A stretch of 64,000 nucleotides of DNA from Flavihumibacter profundi (GTDB lineage: Bacteria > Bacteroidota > Bacteroidia > Chitinophagales > Chitinophagaceae), in the NCBI RefSeq assembly GCF_020076305.1, contig NZ_JAIQXE010000002.1:434001-498000 (forward strand), read 5' to 3'. The notes below the pieces were generated by a model. The model was not told the origin of the DNA. It ran no database searches and worked only from the letters and a program-made list of their open reading frames with translations. This document shows, piece by piece, positions 16,902 through 25,419 of the stretch (the first letter of the stretch is position 1; each line of letters begins with the position of its first letter). The translations under genes and the position numbers were made by a program.

Positions 16902-17411
16902 ATGGATGTACTAATTTGGAGGCCTGTGAAAAACTATGAGGGCCTATATGAAATAAACAAAGACGGCGAAGTAAGAAGCCTTCATAAAAGGAATTTTGAG
17001 AAAATAATGCCACAGAGAATTGGAAGAGGAGGGTATAACACTGTTCGGCTAAGTAAAAATGGCAGGGATTCTACTAAGTATGTCCATAGATTATTGGGTT
17101 TTGCTTTTATTATTAATCCTGATAATAAACCAATAATTAATCATAAGGACTGCAATAAACTTAACAATCACATTGATAATTTGGAATGGGTAAACCAAAG
17201 TGAGAATATGAAGCATGCCTATAATGCTGGTGTATTATATAAGAATCTAGGCGCAAATCATCACGAAGCAGTAAGGCTTCAATCAATGGAAACTGGTGAA
17301 CTGTTTGAAACTATAAAGGAGGCTGCTGAGAAAGCAGGAGTTAATTATAACACATTTAGGAACTCCCTAAATTCAGGTACTAATTATGACTACTTAAAAA
17401 TAGCTGGATAA
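16902..17411 (+). CDS. NUMOD4-HNH homing-type endonuclease
   Basis: About 169 residues: an N-terminal NUMOD4 motif (WRPVKNYEGLYEINKDGEV), an HNH_3 core (VHRLLGFAFI, then INHKDCNKLNNHIDNLEWV, with the His and Asn residues present) and a C-terminal NUMOD1-like helix-turn-helix (TIKEAAEKAGVNYNTFRNSL). These are free-standing DNA nicking or cutting enzymes of phages and mobile elements. The start is put at ATG 16902; a TTG 24 bases upstream is in frame. It is convergent with the integrase, separated by a large hairpin. Confidence 0.8.
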   Translation: MDVLIWRPVKNYEGLYEINKDGEVRSLHKRNFEKIMPQRIGRGGYNTVRLSKNGRDSTKYVHRLLGFAFIINPDNKPIINHKDCNKLNNHIDNLEWVNQSENMKHAYNAGVLYKNLGANHHEAVRLQSMETGELFETIKEAAEKAGVNYNTFRNSLNSGTNYDYLKIAG

Positions 17412-17419
17412 TTAGAATG

Positions 17420-17482
17420 GCTACTCACAATAGGTACAGAGGCATTTTTTTAGTTTGCCTCTTTACCGAATAAGTGAGTAGC
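17420..17482. terminator. Large two-tier hairpin between convergent HNH gene and integrase
   Basis: The outer arms GCTACTCAC (17420-17428) and GTGAGTAGC (17474-17482) are perfect 9-bp complements. Inside, GGTA-x-AGAGGCA pairs with TGCCTCT-x-TACC around an 11-base loop that begins with seven T bases. It fills the 77-base gap between two convergent genes and may stop transcription from both sides, though the T-run is in the loop rather than after the stem. Confidence 0.55.
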
Positions 17483-17488
17483 TCTCTG

Positions 17489-18718
17489 TTAGTTTCCTTT
17501 TTTTCTTGCTTCTTCCAGTTTGTCCCTTAATCCTTGCATGTCCTGACTGATTTTCAAATCTGAAACTACTGCATATTGGGCCGTTATTTTTGTACTCGTA
17601 TGGCCTAATATTTTACTGATTGTTTCCAATCCAATTCCATTTGCCAGTGCAATTGTAGTTGCAAATGTTCTTCTGCCCACATGGGAGGTTAGGCTTTTAT
17701 TGATTTCACACAGTTCAGCTATTTCATGTAAGTAGGCATTGAATTTCTGTAGGCTATAAAAATCAAAGAGTGGTTTATTTGAATTTGCATCTTTATTATT
17801 ATACCGATCTATAATTTCCTCCGCCTCAAATAGTAGTGGTATAGCTGCCCTTACGTCTGTCTTCTTCCTTCTTGTAATAATCCATTTAGTACCATCAATA
17901 CCCGGTGCTATATTGCCGAATGTTAATTTAGCCATATCGCTATAGGATAAGCCAGTATAGCATTGGAAAAGAAATAAATCTCTTACTAAGGTTAAACGTT
18001 CCAATCGGAATTCCTTCTTTTTTATAATGGTTAATTCATGGAGAGTAAGGTATATACGGTCTACATCCTTGTAGGATGCTTTAAAATGATCGAATGGGGA
18101 ATCTTCTAACCATTTGTTCCGAATACCTAGCCCCAATATCTTTTTAAGATTTTTTAGGTATTTGGTAGCTGTATTATGTTCATTGCCGTCATGGTTTTTA
18201 AGATAAAAATCAAAATCAGCCATAAACTTAATGGTGAGGTCCTTAAGTCGTATATCCTTTTTTTGGTAGGTAAGTGCTATAAATGCCTCCAATTTCCGAC
18301 GTAGGATATCATATTTCTCGAATGTTGAAGGAGCATAGTCGGTTCCGATTCTTGCTTGAAAATCATTATTATGGTATTCCACTAGCTCTAATAATGTGTG
18401 GTTAGCCGTGTCTTTCCCAAAAAACCTATCAATAAGAATTTCTAGGTTCAGATCTCCTTCTTTAAGCATTTCTGTAAATAGCTCCATTAACCTAGCCTTG
18501 GTATGCGCAATGTAATTGTTGATTTGAACCGCATCCTCTTTAGTACCCCTAACCAATCCTTTTTGCTGATCCCATCTATTGGATATTATTGCAAACCCGG
18601 TAGAAATGTTTTTTCTGCTGGTCTCATAACTTATACGCAGATATATGGGGGTTTCACCTTTTTTGTTGGTTTTAGCCTTAAAGAGCCAGAAAAGTATATT
18701 AAAATTATTTTTTGCCAT
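17489..18718 (-). CDS. Tyrosine recombinase / integrase (IntDOT-like)
   Basis: A 409-residue integrase with an N-terminal arm-binding domain (1-90), a SAM-like core-binding domain (about 100-210) and the catalytic domain. Catalytic residues seen: H346-x-x-R349 (SHVGRRTF), H373 (LGHTS) and Y382 (AQYA); a Lys in the ITRRKKTD hairpin. The first Arg is replaced by Ser (S258 in CYTGLSYSD), as is known for IntDOT of CTnDOT. The gene is transcribed away from tRNA-Asn, with GGTAACC repeats between them, so it should catalyse integration into that tRNA. It is intact. Confidence 0.92.
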   Translation of the reverse strand: MAKNNFNILFWLFKAKTNKKGETPIYLRISYETSRKNISTGFAIISNRWDQQKGLVRGTKEDAVQINNYIAHTKARLMELFTEMLKEGDLNLEILIDRFFGKDTANHTLLELVEYHNNDFQARIGTDYAPSTFEKYDILRRKLEAFIALTYQKKDIRLKDLTIKFMADFDFYLKNHDGNEHNTATKYLKNLKKILGLGIRNKWLEDSPFDHFKASYKDVDRIYLTLHELTIIKKKEFRLERLTLVRDLFLFQCYTGLSYSDMAKLTFGNIAPGIDGTKWIITRRKKTDVRAAIPLLFEAEEIIDRYNNKDANSNKPLFDFYSLQKFNAYLHEIAELCEINKSLTSHVGRRTFATTIALANGIGLETISKILGHTSTKITAQYAVVSDLKISQDMQGLRDKLEEARKKGN

Positions 18719-18938
18719 GTTAGCCTTGTTTTTGGGAAATTAAATGGGGTGGGGTTTAGAGTTATTTTTCAAACTCAATACAGAAAAGGGTTTCCGAGGA
18801 AAAAGTGGTAACCTTTATTTTGAATGATGGTAACCTTTTTGGTAACCTCTCCTGACGATATTGGGGTGATTTCAGGAATGCTCGCAAACAAAAAGTCCTC
18901 GCAAAACTTACGTTCTGCAAGGACTTTTATCTTTTCCG
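18719..18938. other. Attachment-site region with GGTAACC direct repeats
   Basis: The gap between the integrase start and tRNA-Asn holds three exact copies of GGTAACC (18807-18813, 18829-18835, 18841-18847), spaced 22 and 12 bases. Each is palindromic apart from the centre. Position and repetition fit arm-type binding sites for the integrase or its excision factor. The tRNA terminator (18891-18929) also lies here. The crossover core is expected in the tRNA 3' end (near 18939-18960) but was not proven. Confidence 0.5.
18891..18929 (-). terminator. Rho-independent terminator after tRNA-Asn
   Basis: On the minus strand AAGTCCT-x-GCA-x-AAC pairs with GTT-x-TGC-x-AGGACTT, followed by TTT. It lies 10 bases beyond the tRNA 3' end and should end its transcript. 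It is on the element side of the tRNA. Confidence 0.7.
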
Positions 18939-19012
18939 CTCCCCCTGCTGGACTTGAACCAGCGACCCTCTGATTAACAGTCAGATGCTCTAACCAACTG
19001 AGCTAAGGAGGA
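18939..19012 (-). tRNA. tRNA-Asn(GTT)
   Basis: A 74-nt cloverleaf: acceptor TCCTCCT pairs with AGGGGGA (one G-T), anticodon stem TCTGA/TCAGA with loop CTGTTAA, anticodon GTT, and T-arm with GGTTCAAGTCC. Discriminator base G; CCA is not encoded. Its 3' end faces the integrase, as expected of an integration target. Confidence 0.95.
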
Positions 19013-19084
19013 ATAACCACCTGCCGAAGCAGATTCCCTTTTGGGGAGTGCAAAAATAGGGATTTTCTGCACCGTACAAAATTT

Positions 19085-19456
19085 TTAGTGGGGATTTCTA
19101 CTGAAAAAACTGAACAGCCCCTTATCCTCTACACCTACATATACTCCAGACTCGCGCAATTCAACGGGCCAGTGCTTTAAATAATATCCCTCGCCGCTCA
19201 CATTACGGCCATTCGCCATATTAAACTTATAGCGGTGCAAGGGACAAACTACATTGCCCAGGGCATCAATGAAGCCTTCGGCAAGTAAGCCGCCGGCATG
19301 CGGACATTTATGCGCAAAAGCAAAGAGCGCACCCTTGTGCCGCCCCACGCAGATGGATTTGCCATCCAGGTTGGCCACAGCCAGCTCGTTGGGGCCAAAA
19401 TCCAGCTCCGCCTCGCTTTCGGCTATCTTATGCCATTGGTAGGTCTTCCCGCTCAC
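19085..19456 (-). CDS. Rieske [2Fe-2S] ferredoxin-type protein
   Basis: A 123-residue protein with the Rieske ligands C51-P-H53 (KCPHAGG) and C71-P-L-H74 (CPLHRYKF), 17 residues apart; it is a stand-alone soluble Rieske domain of the dioxygenase-ferredoxin/nitrite reductase small subunit type. It should carry electrons in the cytoplasm; the partner is unknown. The GTG start overlaps the TGA of hflX by 4 bases, so the two are translationally coupled, an unusual pairing. The short C-terminal tail (LFSFFSRNPH) is unassigned. Confidence 0.88.
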   Translation of the reverse strand: MSGKTYQWHKIAESEAELDFGPNELAVANLDGKSICVGRHKGALFAFAHKCPHAGGLLAEGFIDALGNVVCPLHRYKFNMANGRNVSGEGYYLKHWPVELRESGVYVGVEDKGLFSFFSRNPH

Positions 19457-20643
19457 TCGTAAAGGAATTCGGTCTTGTACGGATACCGCTCACGGTATAA
19501 CTGCCGCACTTTTTGCAGGATGGTGGCACGCAATACTTCAACATTGCGTTTCTCAATGGCGGAAATAAACACGCAATTGCCCAGGGTCTCATTTTCCCAG
19601 CGCTCGCGCAATTCCTCCAGGATCTGGTTCTTTACCGCCGGATCCAGCCATTCATCAAAACAGTTTTTCTCGTATTGGTCCAGCTTGTTGAAAATCGTAA
19701 TCACCGGCTTCTCGGTTACTTTCAGCTCCTGCAGGGTCTTGTTCACCACATTCAACTGGTCTTCGTAATTCGGGTGTGATAAATCGACCACATGTAATAA
19801 GATATCGGCTTCCCGCACTTCATCCAGCGTGCTTTTGAAGCTTTCTACCAGGTGGTGGGGCAATTTGCGGATAAACCCTACTGTATCACTTAACAGGAAT
19901 GGCGTGGTCTCAAATACCACCTTGCGTGTAGTGGTATCAAGGGTTGCAAAGAGCTTGTTCTCTGCAAATACCTCGCTCTTGCTCAGCATGTTCATGATGG
20001 TGCTCTTCCCTACGTTGGTATAGCCCACCAGGGCCACCCGTATAAATTCACCGCGGTCTTTCCGCTGGGTAAATGCCTGCTTGTCTATCTCGGATAACCG
20101 GCGCCGTAAGAGAGCAATTTTTTCCTTTACTATCCGGCGGTCGGTTTCAATCTCCGTTTCACCCGGACCCCTGGTTCCGATACCACCGCCCTGGCGCTCC
20201 AGGTGTTTCCACATCCCTTTCAGGCGGGGTAGCAGGTACTGGTACTGGGCCAGCTCTACCTGGGTTTTGGCCTGCGCCGTTTTGGCACGGCGGGCGAATA
20301 TATCCAGGATAAGGTCCGAACGGTCAATCGTCTTTACGCCAAGGGCCTTCTCGATATTAATGATCTGTGAACCGGTTAGCTCATCATCAAAAATCACCAG
20401 GTTAACATCCCTGCCGGTGATATAGTCCTTGACTTCTTCCAGCTTTCCCTTTCCAATAAAAGTCTTGCTGTCGGGGTGTGCCAGCTTCTGCATAAACCTT
20501 CTCACCGTAATGGCCCCGGCGGTTTCTGCCAGGAAGGCCAGTTCCTCAAGGTATTCCTTCACCTGCATCTCGTTCTGGTCTTTCTGGATAACCCCTACGA
20601 GCACAGTTTTTTCATTTTCTTCTATCTGCTTAGTTTCTATCAA
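19453..20643 (-). CDS. hflX: GTPase HflX
   Basis: A 396-residue ribosome-associated GTPase that splits stalled or stressed ribosomes. The N-terminal HflX domain has the family signature GTRGPGETEIETDRR (about 165-180). G-domain motifs: G1 GYTNVGKS (about 206-213), G3 DTVGF, G4 NKLD. Length and domain order are normal for Bacteroidota. A terminator hairpin just upstream separates it from the barrel-protein gene. The 3' end overlaps the Rieske gene by 4 bases. Confidence 0.96.
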   Translation of the reverse strand: MIETKQIEENEKTVLVGVIQKDQNEMQVKEYLEELAFLAETAGAITVRRFMQKLAHPDSKTFIGKGKLEEVKDYITGRDVNLVIFDDELTGSQIINIEKALGVKTIDRSDLILDIFARRAKTAQAKTQVELAQYQYLLPRLKGMWKHLERQGGGIGTRGPGETEIETDRRIVKEKIALLRRRLSEIDKQAFTQRKDRGEFIRVALVGYTNVGKSTIMNMLSKSEVFAENKLFATLDTTTRKVVFETTPFLLSDTVGFIRKLPHHLVESFKSTLDEVREADILLHVVDLSHPNYEDQLNVVNKTLQELKVTEKPVITIFNKLDQYEKNCFDEWLDPAVKNQILEELRERWENETLGNCVFISAIEKRNVEVLRATILQKVRQLYRERYPYKTEFLYE

Positions 20644-20675
20644 TATTTATTCAGTTAAGGCCACAAAATTAATGT

Positions 20676-20703
20676 AAAAAGCGGGCCACCGGGACCCGCT
20701 TTT
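20676..20703 (-). terminator. Terminator after outer-membrane protein gene
   Basis: AGCGGG (20680-20685) pairs with CCCGCT (20695-20700), flanked by A-run and T-run; on the minus strand the stem is followed by TTTTTAC. It lies 28 bases after the stop of the barrel-protein gene and 33 before hflX. It may also work from the other side. Confidence 0.75.
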
Positions 20704-20730
20704 CATTTCCTGCCGATATAAGGCTATAAT

Positions 20731-21471
20731 TTATAATCCGCTTAGCGTCAAACCGATTGAAAAGGGATGCACCGCCGGACCAGCATTATCCTTGAATAAG
20801 GGGTTAAGCTGGTAAGCTCCGTACAAGGTGAATGGACCATATCCTACCCGCATGGTTGCTGCAAACCGGGTGGTATTAAAATACCGCTTGGTAGACTCTT
20901 TCATAATAAAAGAATTCACAGCGGCGCCAGATTTGCTCACCTGGTCCTTGCCCTTGGTGTGCGCACTCAGCATTGTCCCGAGTTTCATACCAAGCGCAAA
21001 CTTGAAACTGTTATTCGTATTCAATGGGTTCGATACAAAGCGAAATTCAACCGGGATCTCGGCCCAGGCTTCTGTTAATTTGAATTTCTTGAAATGGGTG
21101 GTGTCTTTAACGTCACTAAAAACTATAACAGGTGTATGCCCGGCTATCTGGGCTTCCTGCTTGTCAAAATATATATTGCTGGAACCAATGCCTAGTCCAC
21201 CTGCTATGCTGAACCTTGGATCGCTTTTAAAGGGTTTATCCAGCATAAAATAAAAATTGAGGTGCCGGCCAAATCCTTTTGTGCGGATGGTATCCGGGGC
21301 GCTTCCCCAGCCATCATAACCTGCCTGGATCATAAAATGGTCGTTTGCTCTTCCGCTCAGGGTTACTTTACTCCAGTCTTTTTTGCCATTTTTCTTTGCG
21401 GTTGTATCGGTTTGCGCCTGAACGCCCATCACCAGCATCACGGCAGCCAGTGCTACTAAAAGTTTTCTCAT
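20731..21471 (-). CDS. Outer-membrane beta-barrel protein, unknown
   Basis: A 246-residue protein with a cleavable signal peptide (MRKLLVALAAVMLVMGVQAQ) and alternating strands through the mature part (HLNFYFMLDKPF, RFAATMRVGYGPFTLYGAYQL), ending in an aromatic/Leu strand as small barrels do (FSIGLTLSGL). About 8-10 strands can be drawn. The function is unknown. It is a single transcription unit ended by the hairpin at 20676-20703. Confidence 0.75.
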   Translation of the reverse strand: MRKLLVALAAVMLVMGVQAQTDTTAKKNGKKDWSKVTLSGRANDHFMIQAGYDGWGSAPDTIRTKGFGRHLNFYFMLDKPFKSDPRFSIAGGLGIGSSNIYFDKQEAQIAGHTPVIVFSDVKDTTHFKKFKLTEAWAEIPVEFRFVSNPLNTNNSFKFALGMKLGTMLSAHTKGKDQVSKSGAAVNSFIMKESTKRYFNTTRFAATMRVGYGPFTLYGAYQLNPLFKDNAGPAVHPFSIGLTLSGL

Positions 21472-21617
21472 AAAAGTTGATAAAGAACAAAACTATCGGT
21501 CCGGACCTAAGTGCCGTCCCTCCTTACTGTTAATGTTAAGAAAAATCCCGTTTTTTTACGGAGACGCAAAAATAGGGGCTTTGGGCGGGAATCTGGTAAA
21601 AAGCAATACATACAAGA

Positions 21618-21625
21618 TATATTTG
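21618..21625 (+). promoter_or_regulatory. -7 promoter element of SDR gene
   Basis: TATATTTG matches the Bacteroidota -7 consensus TAnnTTTG and sits 19 bases before the SDR start codon. The -33 TTG is not exact (CTGG about 20 bases upstream). Confidence 0.5.
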
Positions 21626-21644
21626 CCATATCAAAACCCTTCCA

Positions 21645-22595
21645 ATGCAAACAATCTTAGGTTCCGGTGGTGCTATTGGCAAACCCCTTGCCCTTGAACT
21701 GGCTAAATATACCGGCAATGTCCGCCTGGTCGCCCGTAATCCACAAAAAGTGAATGCCACAGACGAACTGTTCCCGGCCGACCTTACTAACAAAGAACTG
21801 GTTGATGCGGCTGTTAAGGGATCTGAAGTTGTTTACCTGGCAGCCGGACTGGAATACAAATTGTCCGTTTGGCAACGCGATTGGCCCCGTATCATGGAAA
21901 ATGTAATTGAAGCCTGCGTCCGCCACAAGGCCAGCCTGGTTTTTTTCGATAATGTATATATGTATGCGCCGGAAGAAATTCCGCATATGACCGAAAAGAG
22001 CAGGGTCAACCCTTGCAGCGAAAAAGGGAAAGTCAGGGCCACACTGGAAAAAATGATTTTCGACGCCACCCGGGACCGGCAATTGCATGCGTTAATAGCC
22101 CGGAGTGCCGATTTTTATGGCCCGGCAATCAAAACCAGTATGCTGAAAATGATTGTCGTTGATAATTTCCTTAAAGGCAAGAAAGCGATGTGGCAGATGG
22201 ATGCCACCAAAATCCATTCTTTCACCAATACCGAAGATGCCGCAAAAGCTACCGCTCAATTGGGCAATACCCCGGATGCCTATGGACAGGTCTGGCACCT
22301 TCCAACCTCCCCGGAGAAATTGACCGGCAGGGAATTCATTGAAATGATTGCGGCCATGATGGGCACCAAACCACGCTACACCATCCTTAACCGCACCATG
22401 TGCACTATCCTGGGCATCTTCATCCCCGTCTTAAGGGAATTGAAAGAGATGATGTACCAGAACGATCGCGACTACTTTTTCGACAGCAGCAAATTTGAAC
22501 AGCGTTTTGGCTGGGGGGCTACCCCTTATCGCCAGGGTATAAAGGTGATGGTAGAGGATGCTTTAAAAGAAAAGGCTCAATCCCAAGGTCAATAA
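21645..22595 (+). CDS. NAD(P)-dependent epimerase/dehydratase family (extended SDR)
   Basis: A 316-residue Rossmann protein. The nucleotide-binding motif at the N-terminus is GSGGAIGKPL, an in-frame variant of GxxGxxG, followed by VRLVARNP. FDNVYMYAP takes the place of the usual catalytic segment, with Tyr residues but no clear YxxxK, so it may be an atypical SDR rather than a standard epimerase. The C-terminal half has substrate-domain features. Its last 77 bases overlap the convergent Gfo/Idh/MocA gene. The substrate is unknown. Confidence 0.8.
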   Translation: MQTILGSGGAIGKPLALELAKYTGNVRLVARNPQKVNATDELFPADLTNKELVDAAVKGSEVVYLAAGLEYKLSVWQRDWPRIMENVIEACVRHKASLVFFDNVYMYAPEEIPHMTEKSRVNPCSEKGKVRATLEKMIFDATRDRQLHALIARSADFYGPAIKTSMLKMIVVDNFLKGKKAMWQMDATKIHSFTNTEDAAKATAQLGNTPDAYGQVWHLPTSPEKLTGREFIEMIAAMMGTKPRYTILNRTMCTILGIFIPVLRELKEMMYQNDRDYFFDSSKFEQRFGWGATPYRQGIKVMVEDALKEKAQSQGQ

Positions 22596-23625
22596 CCCGT
22601 TTCTCAGCGCTGCTTTTAAATGCGGCATCAATAATGCGCATCGTTTTCACCGCATCGCTTGCCGGTACCGGATTAGCAGCCTGGCCGGTAATCGCTTTGT
22701 ACACGTCGTCATAGTAAAACATATAATTGCCGGATGAGGAGGTTGTCGACTGTTTTACTTCCAGCCCGTTAATGGTGGCATGCAAAAAGCCATCGGGTTG
22801 GCTAAGTGGCGGACACCAGTTACCCATAGAGGGATTCACATTGGCCAGCAGTTGCTGCTCCTGCAGGTCAGACCTTTCCTGCATAAAACTTCCGAGCATC
22901 CCGTTCAGGATATAGCCCGGGTATTGTGCACGGGCAACCAGCGAAGCCTTGAGCCGTACCCGCATTTTCTGGTACATGAGGATCAGTTCAAAATAATCAT
23001 TGGCCTTAACACCTTCCCGCATGACACAGATATCAGCGAATAACGCTTTCGGCCAGCCGAATAACTGCAGGGCCTGGTCAATCAGGTGCGACCCCAGGTC
23101 GTGCAGGTTGCCTGCCCCCGCGAGTTCACCTTCCTTATGCTCCTTTCCGCTGGGGTCCACCCGGTAGCGGTCGTAACGGATCTGCACTTCTACCAGTTCA
23201 CCGAGGACACCCTGGTGAACAATATTTTTTAACGCCCCGAAATCGCCATCATACCGGCGATTCTGGTAAACGCTGAGGAATCCATTGGTCTCTTTGGCAA
23301 TCCTGTCGAGCTCTTCAGCTTCATCACCATTCGTGGTGAAAGGTTTTTCCGCAATTACTTTTTTGCCGGCCAGCAAAGCAGCTTTCACATATTCAAAATG
23401 CGTTTGCACAGGCGTGTTCACTACTATTAATTCAAGTGCAGGATCTGCAATGAGCTCCTCAAAGGATCGGTAAATCCTGGCATTGGGATACCTTTCCCGC
23501 GAATCATTTTTATGCCGTTCAACTATACCCGACAATTCAAAATTGGGATGGTTTTCAATAAACGGGGCGTGGAATAATTTGCCGCTCATGCCATAGGAGC
23601 AGATGCCTGTTTTTATTTGCTGCAT
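22519..23625 (-). CDS. Gfo/Idh/MocA family oxidoreductase
   Basis: A 368-residue sugar-type oxidoreductase with an N-terminal Rossmann domain (GICSYGMSGKLFHAPFI; the glycine motif is reduced to GxSGxxFH as in the YdgJ/YvaA-like subgroup), the family motif AEKPFTT (about 91-97) and a C-terminal alpha/beta dimer domain with DLGSHLIDQALQLFG. It would use NAD(P) to oxidise or reduce a polyol, inositol or sugar in the cytoplasm. The 3' end overlaps the convergent SDR gene by 77 bases, so the two transcripts are antisense to each other there. Confidence 0.9.
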   Translation of the reverse strand: MQQIKTGICSYGMSGKLFHAPFIENHPNFELSGIVERHKNDSRERYPNARIYRSFEELIADPALELIVVNTPVQTHFEYVKAALLAGKKVIAEKPFTTNGDEAEELDRIAKETNGFLSVYQNRRYDGDFGALKNIVHQGVLGELVEVQIRYDRYRVDPSGKEHKEGELAGAGNLHDLGSHLIDQALQLFGWPKALFADICVMREGVKANDYFELILMYQKMRVRLKASLVARAQYPGYILNGMLGSFMQERSDLQEQQLLANVNPSMGNWCPPLSQPDGFLHATINGLEVKQSTTSSSGNYMFYYDDVYKAITGQAANPVPASDAVKTMRIIDAAFKSSAEKRVIDLGIEPFLLKHPLPSPLYPGDKG

Positions 23626-24068
23626 GTTATAAGAATAATGGTGTTGATTAAAAGTATTAACCCTGGTTAGCCGAAATTAACTGGTTTAATCCAATTCCCG
23701 GCTTATCATCAACCCGGGTGCCGGCCTTCTTAAATAAGACATCCTTACCAGGTAGCCACAGGTCAGGCCAAAGAAACCGGCATTTTTCGTGGTTAAACCC
23801 GGAATGGACCGGAAGGTTGGGGAGCTGCTTCATATAAAACAGGTTTAAAGGTGGTTTATATCGAAATTGAAATCTAATGAATAATTCTTCAATGGCTATT
23901 GGTAAAAAACCTGATTTATATCAACTTTTTTATCGGCGGGAATCAATGTTTTTCAAATGTTAACAGGTTAGGTTTGGTGCAGGAAACACAAGACCCAAAT
24001 ATTTTTTGCCGTAAAAATTTGTATATTTCTAGAATAGTCAGCAGGCTATAACCAAATAATCTTTTAGT
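23626..24068. other. 443-bp intergenic leader of complex I operon
   Basis: No gene is seen. TATATTTC at 24022-24029 is a close match to the -7 consensus and would start transcription about 35 bases before nuoA; the nearest upstream TTTG (24005-24008) is only 13 bases away, so the -33 part is weak. The AT-rich segment 23880-24010 and the GC-richer part before it show no long repeat or tRNA-like fold. Confidence 0.4.
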
Positions 24069-24419
24069 ATGGGCTCCGCTTCATTGATTGCGCTTGCCCT
24101 TGCCGCCATTCTCTTCTCGGCAGGGGGTATACTTGTAGCAAAGCTACTGGTAAAGGGATCTTCCAATACCCAGAAGGGGCAGGCTTATGAATGTGGGATT
24201 CCATCTGTCGGTTCACCCTGGAACCAGTTCAATATCGGTTATTACCTGTTCGCCCTTATCTTCCTGATTTTTGATGTGGAACTTATTTTCCTCTACCCAT
24301 GGGCGGTAGTCGTTAAGAAAATGGGACTGGTTGCTTTGGCAGAGATCATTGTATTCCTGTATATATTATTCATGGGCTTTTTATATGCCCACAAAAAAGG
24401 GGCATTGAAATGGATGTAA
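24069..24419 (+). CDS. nuoA: NADH-quinone oxidoreductase subunit A
   Basis: A 116-residue membrane subunit of complex I with three TM helices. The conserved loop after TM1 reads [20 protein letters not shown], the NuoA/ND3 signature, and TM2 carries [11 protein letters not shown]. It sits at the junction of the peripheral and membrane arms. First gene of the operon; its end overlaps nuoB by 10 bases. Complete and of normal length. Confidence 0.97.
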   Translation: MGSASLIALALAAILFSAGGILVAKLLVKGSSNTQKGQAYECGIPSVGSPWNQFNIGYYLFALIFLIFDVELIFLYPWAVVVKKMGLVALAEIIVFLYILFMGFLYAHKKGALKWM

Positions 24420-24961
24420 GAGAAGAGATCCGTGAAAAGAACAAGGACTTCCCCGGGGAAGTCCATCCTGTGCTAGGTGGTGGCATAATGTTAAGCAGTT
24501 TCGATGATATCGTTAACTGGGCCAGGTCCAACTCCTTATGGCCACTGACCTTTGCTACCAGTTGCTGCGGTATTGAAATGATGTCTGTGGCTTCTTCCAA
24601 ATATGATTTTTCACGGTTTGGGTTTGAAGTGGCCCGTGCTACACCCAGGCAGGCTGATGTGATCATCATTGCCGGGACTATCGTGAATAAAATGGCGCCG
24701 GTCCTGAAACGGTTATACGACCAGATGGCCGATCCGAAATACGTCATTGCCATGGGTGCCTGCGCTATCAGCGGTGGCCCCTTTTTCTATAATACCTATT
24801 CTGTTGTGAAAGGCGCTGACCATATCATCCCGGTTGATGTTTATATCCCGGGTTGCCCGCCAAGGCCCGAAGCTTTATTGCATGCCCTTATTGCTTTGCA
24901 GGAAAAAATTAAAAGCGGTCTCACCAGGGAACAGATCCGCGGGGAAAAACCACAGCCATGA
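24410..24961 (+). CDS. nuoB: NADH-quinone oxidoreductase subunit B
   Basis: A 183-residue peripheral-arm subunit that holds the terminal cluster N2, next to the quinone site. Cluster ligands: the tandem Cys pair in [10 protein letters not shown], one in [10 protein letters not shown] and one in [11 protein letters not shown], all present. The start ATG lies inside the nuoA stop region (10-base overlap), so translation is coupled; the end overlaps nuoC by 4 bases. Confidence 0.97.
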   Translation: MDVREEIREKNKDFPGEVHPVLGGGIMLSSFDDIVNWARSNSLWPLTFATSCCGIEMMSVASSKYDFSRFGFEVARATPRQADVIIIAGTIVNKMAPVLKRLYDQMADPKYVIAMGACAISGGPFFYNTYSVVKGADHIIPVDVYIPGCPPRPEALLHALIALQEKIKSGLTREQIRGEKPQP

Positions 24962-25410
24962 CCACAGAAAACTTTAAAGAATACATAACCCGGGTCCTGC
25001 CCGCCGCCATCTTTGATGAAAGCGGGGAATGGCTGAATGTACTGATCGACCCGAAGGACTGGAAAAGCCTGGCGCAACAACTCAGGGATTCGGAATTTGA
25101 TTTCAATTACCTGTTTTGCCTTACCTGCATCGATTGGAAAACACATTTAACCATGGTTTACCACCTCTCATCTACCGGCCACAGGCAAACGATAGTGATC
25201 AAGGCCAACCTCGACCGGGCCAATCCTGAAATCGAAACGGTGTCTGGTATCTGGCGCACCGCCGAATTCCATGAGCGGGAAGTGTATGAGCTTTTTGGGG
25301 TAAAATTCCTGAACCATCCCGACCTGCGGAGACTGATCCTGACCGATGATTTTGAAGGTTACCCGTTGCGGAAAGATTTTGAAGACCCGGTAAACATGAT
25401 CAAACTGTAA
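24958..25410 (+). CDS. nuoC: NADH-quinone oxidoreductase subunit C
   Basis: A 150-residue subunit of the quinone module, with the family segment [20 protein letters not shown] (at about 100) and the end LRKDFEDP. It is separate from NuoD, not the NuoCD fusion seen in some bacteria. It starts in an ATGA overlap with nuoB and is followed by nuoD after 9 bases. Confidence 0.96.
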   Translation: MTTENFKEYITRVLPAAIFDESGEWLNVLIDPKDWKSLAQQLRDSEFDFNYLFCLTCIDWKTHLTMVYHLSSTGHRQTIVIKANLDRANPEIETVSGIWRTAEFHEREVYELFGVKFLNHPDLRRLILTDDFEGYPLRKDFEDPVNMIKL

Positions 25411-25419
25411 AACCCCAAC

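Larger units (their letters stand above)
1..18960. mobile_element. Integrative element in tRNA-Asn (left end outside window)
   Basis: An AT-rich block with a tyrosine integrase as its last gene before the 3' end of tRNA-Asn. It also has an excisionase-like HTH gene, a D5-type primase/helicase, a RecA-like ATPase, DUF3871, RadC/JAB and an HNH protein, all typical of Bacteroidota integrative elements. Composition rises clearly in GC on the other side of the tRNA. No relaxase, conjugation or capsid gene is seen in this part, so ICE, mobilisable island or phage satellite cannot be separated. The right boundary is placed in the 3' end of the tRNA by the general habit of tRNA-targeting integrases; the exact core and the left end were not found. 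Confidence 0.8.

Noticed and set aside
21536-21793. Open frame on the minus strand over the start of the SDR gene
   Set aside because: It has no conserved sequence and lies over the promoter and first codons of a well-supported gene.
22519-22595. 77-base convergent overlap of SDR and Gfo/Idh/MocA genes as a sign of a wrong frame
   Set aside because: Both proteins have clear family features and normal lengths; only unconserved C-terminal tails overlap.
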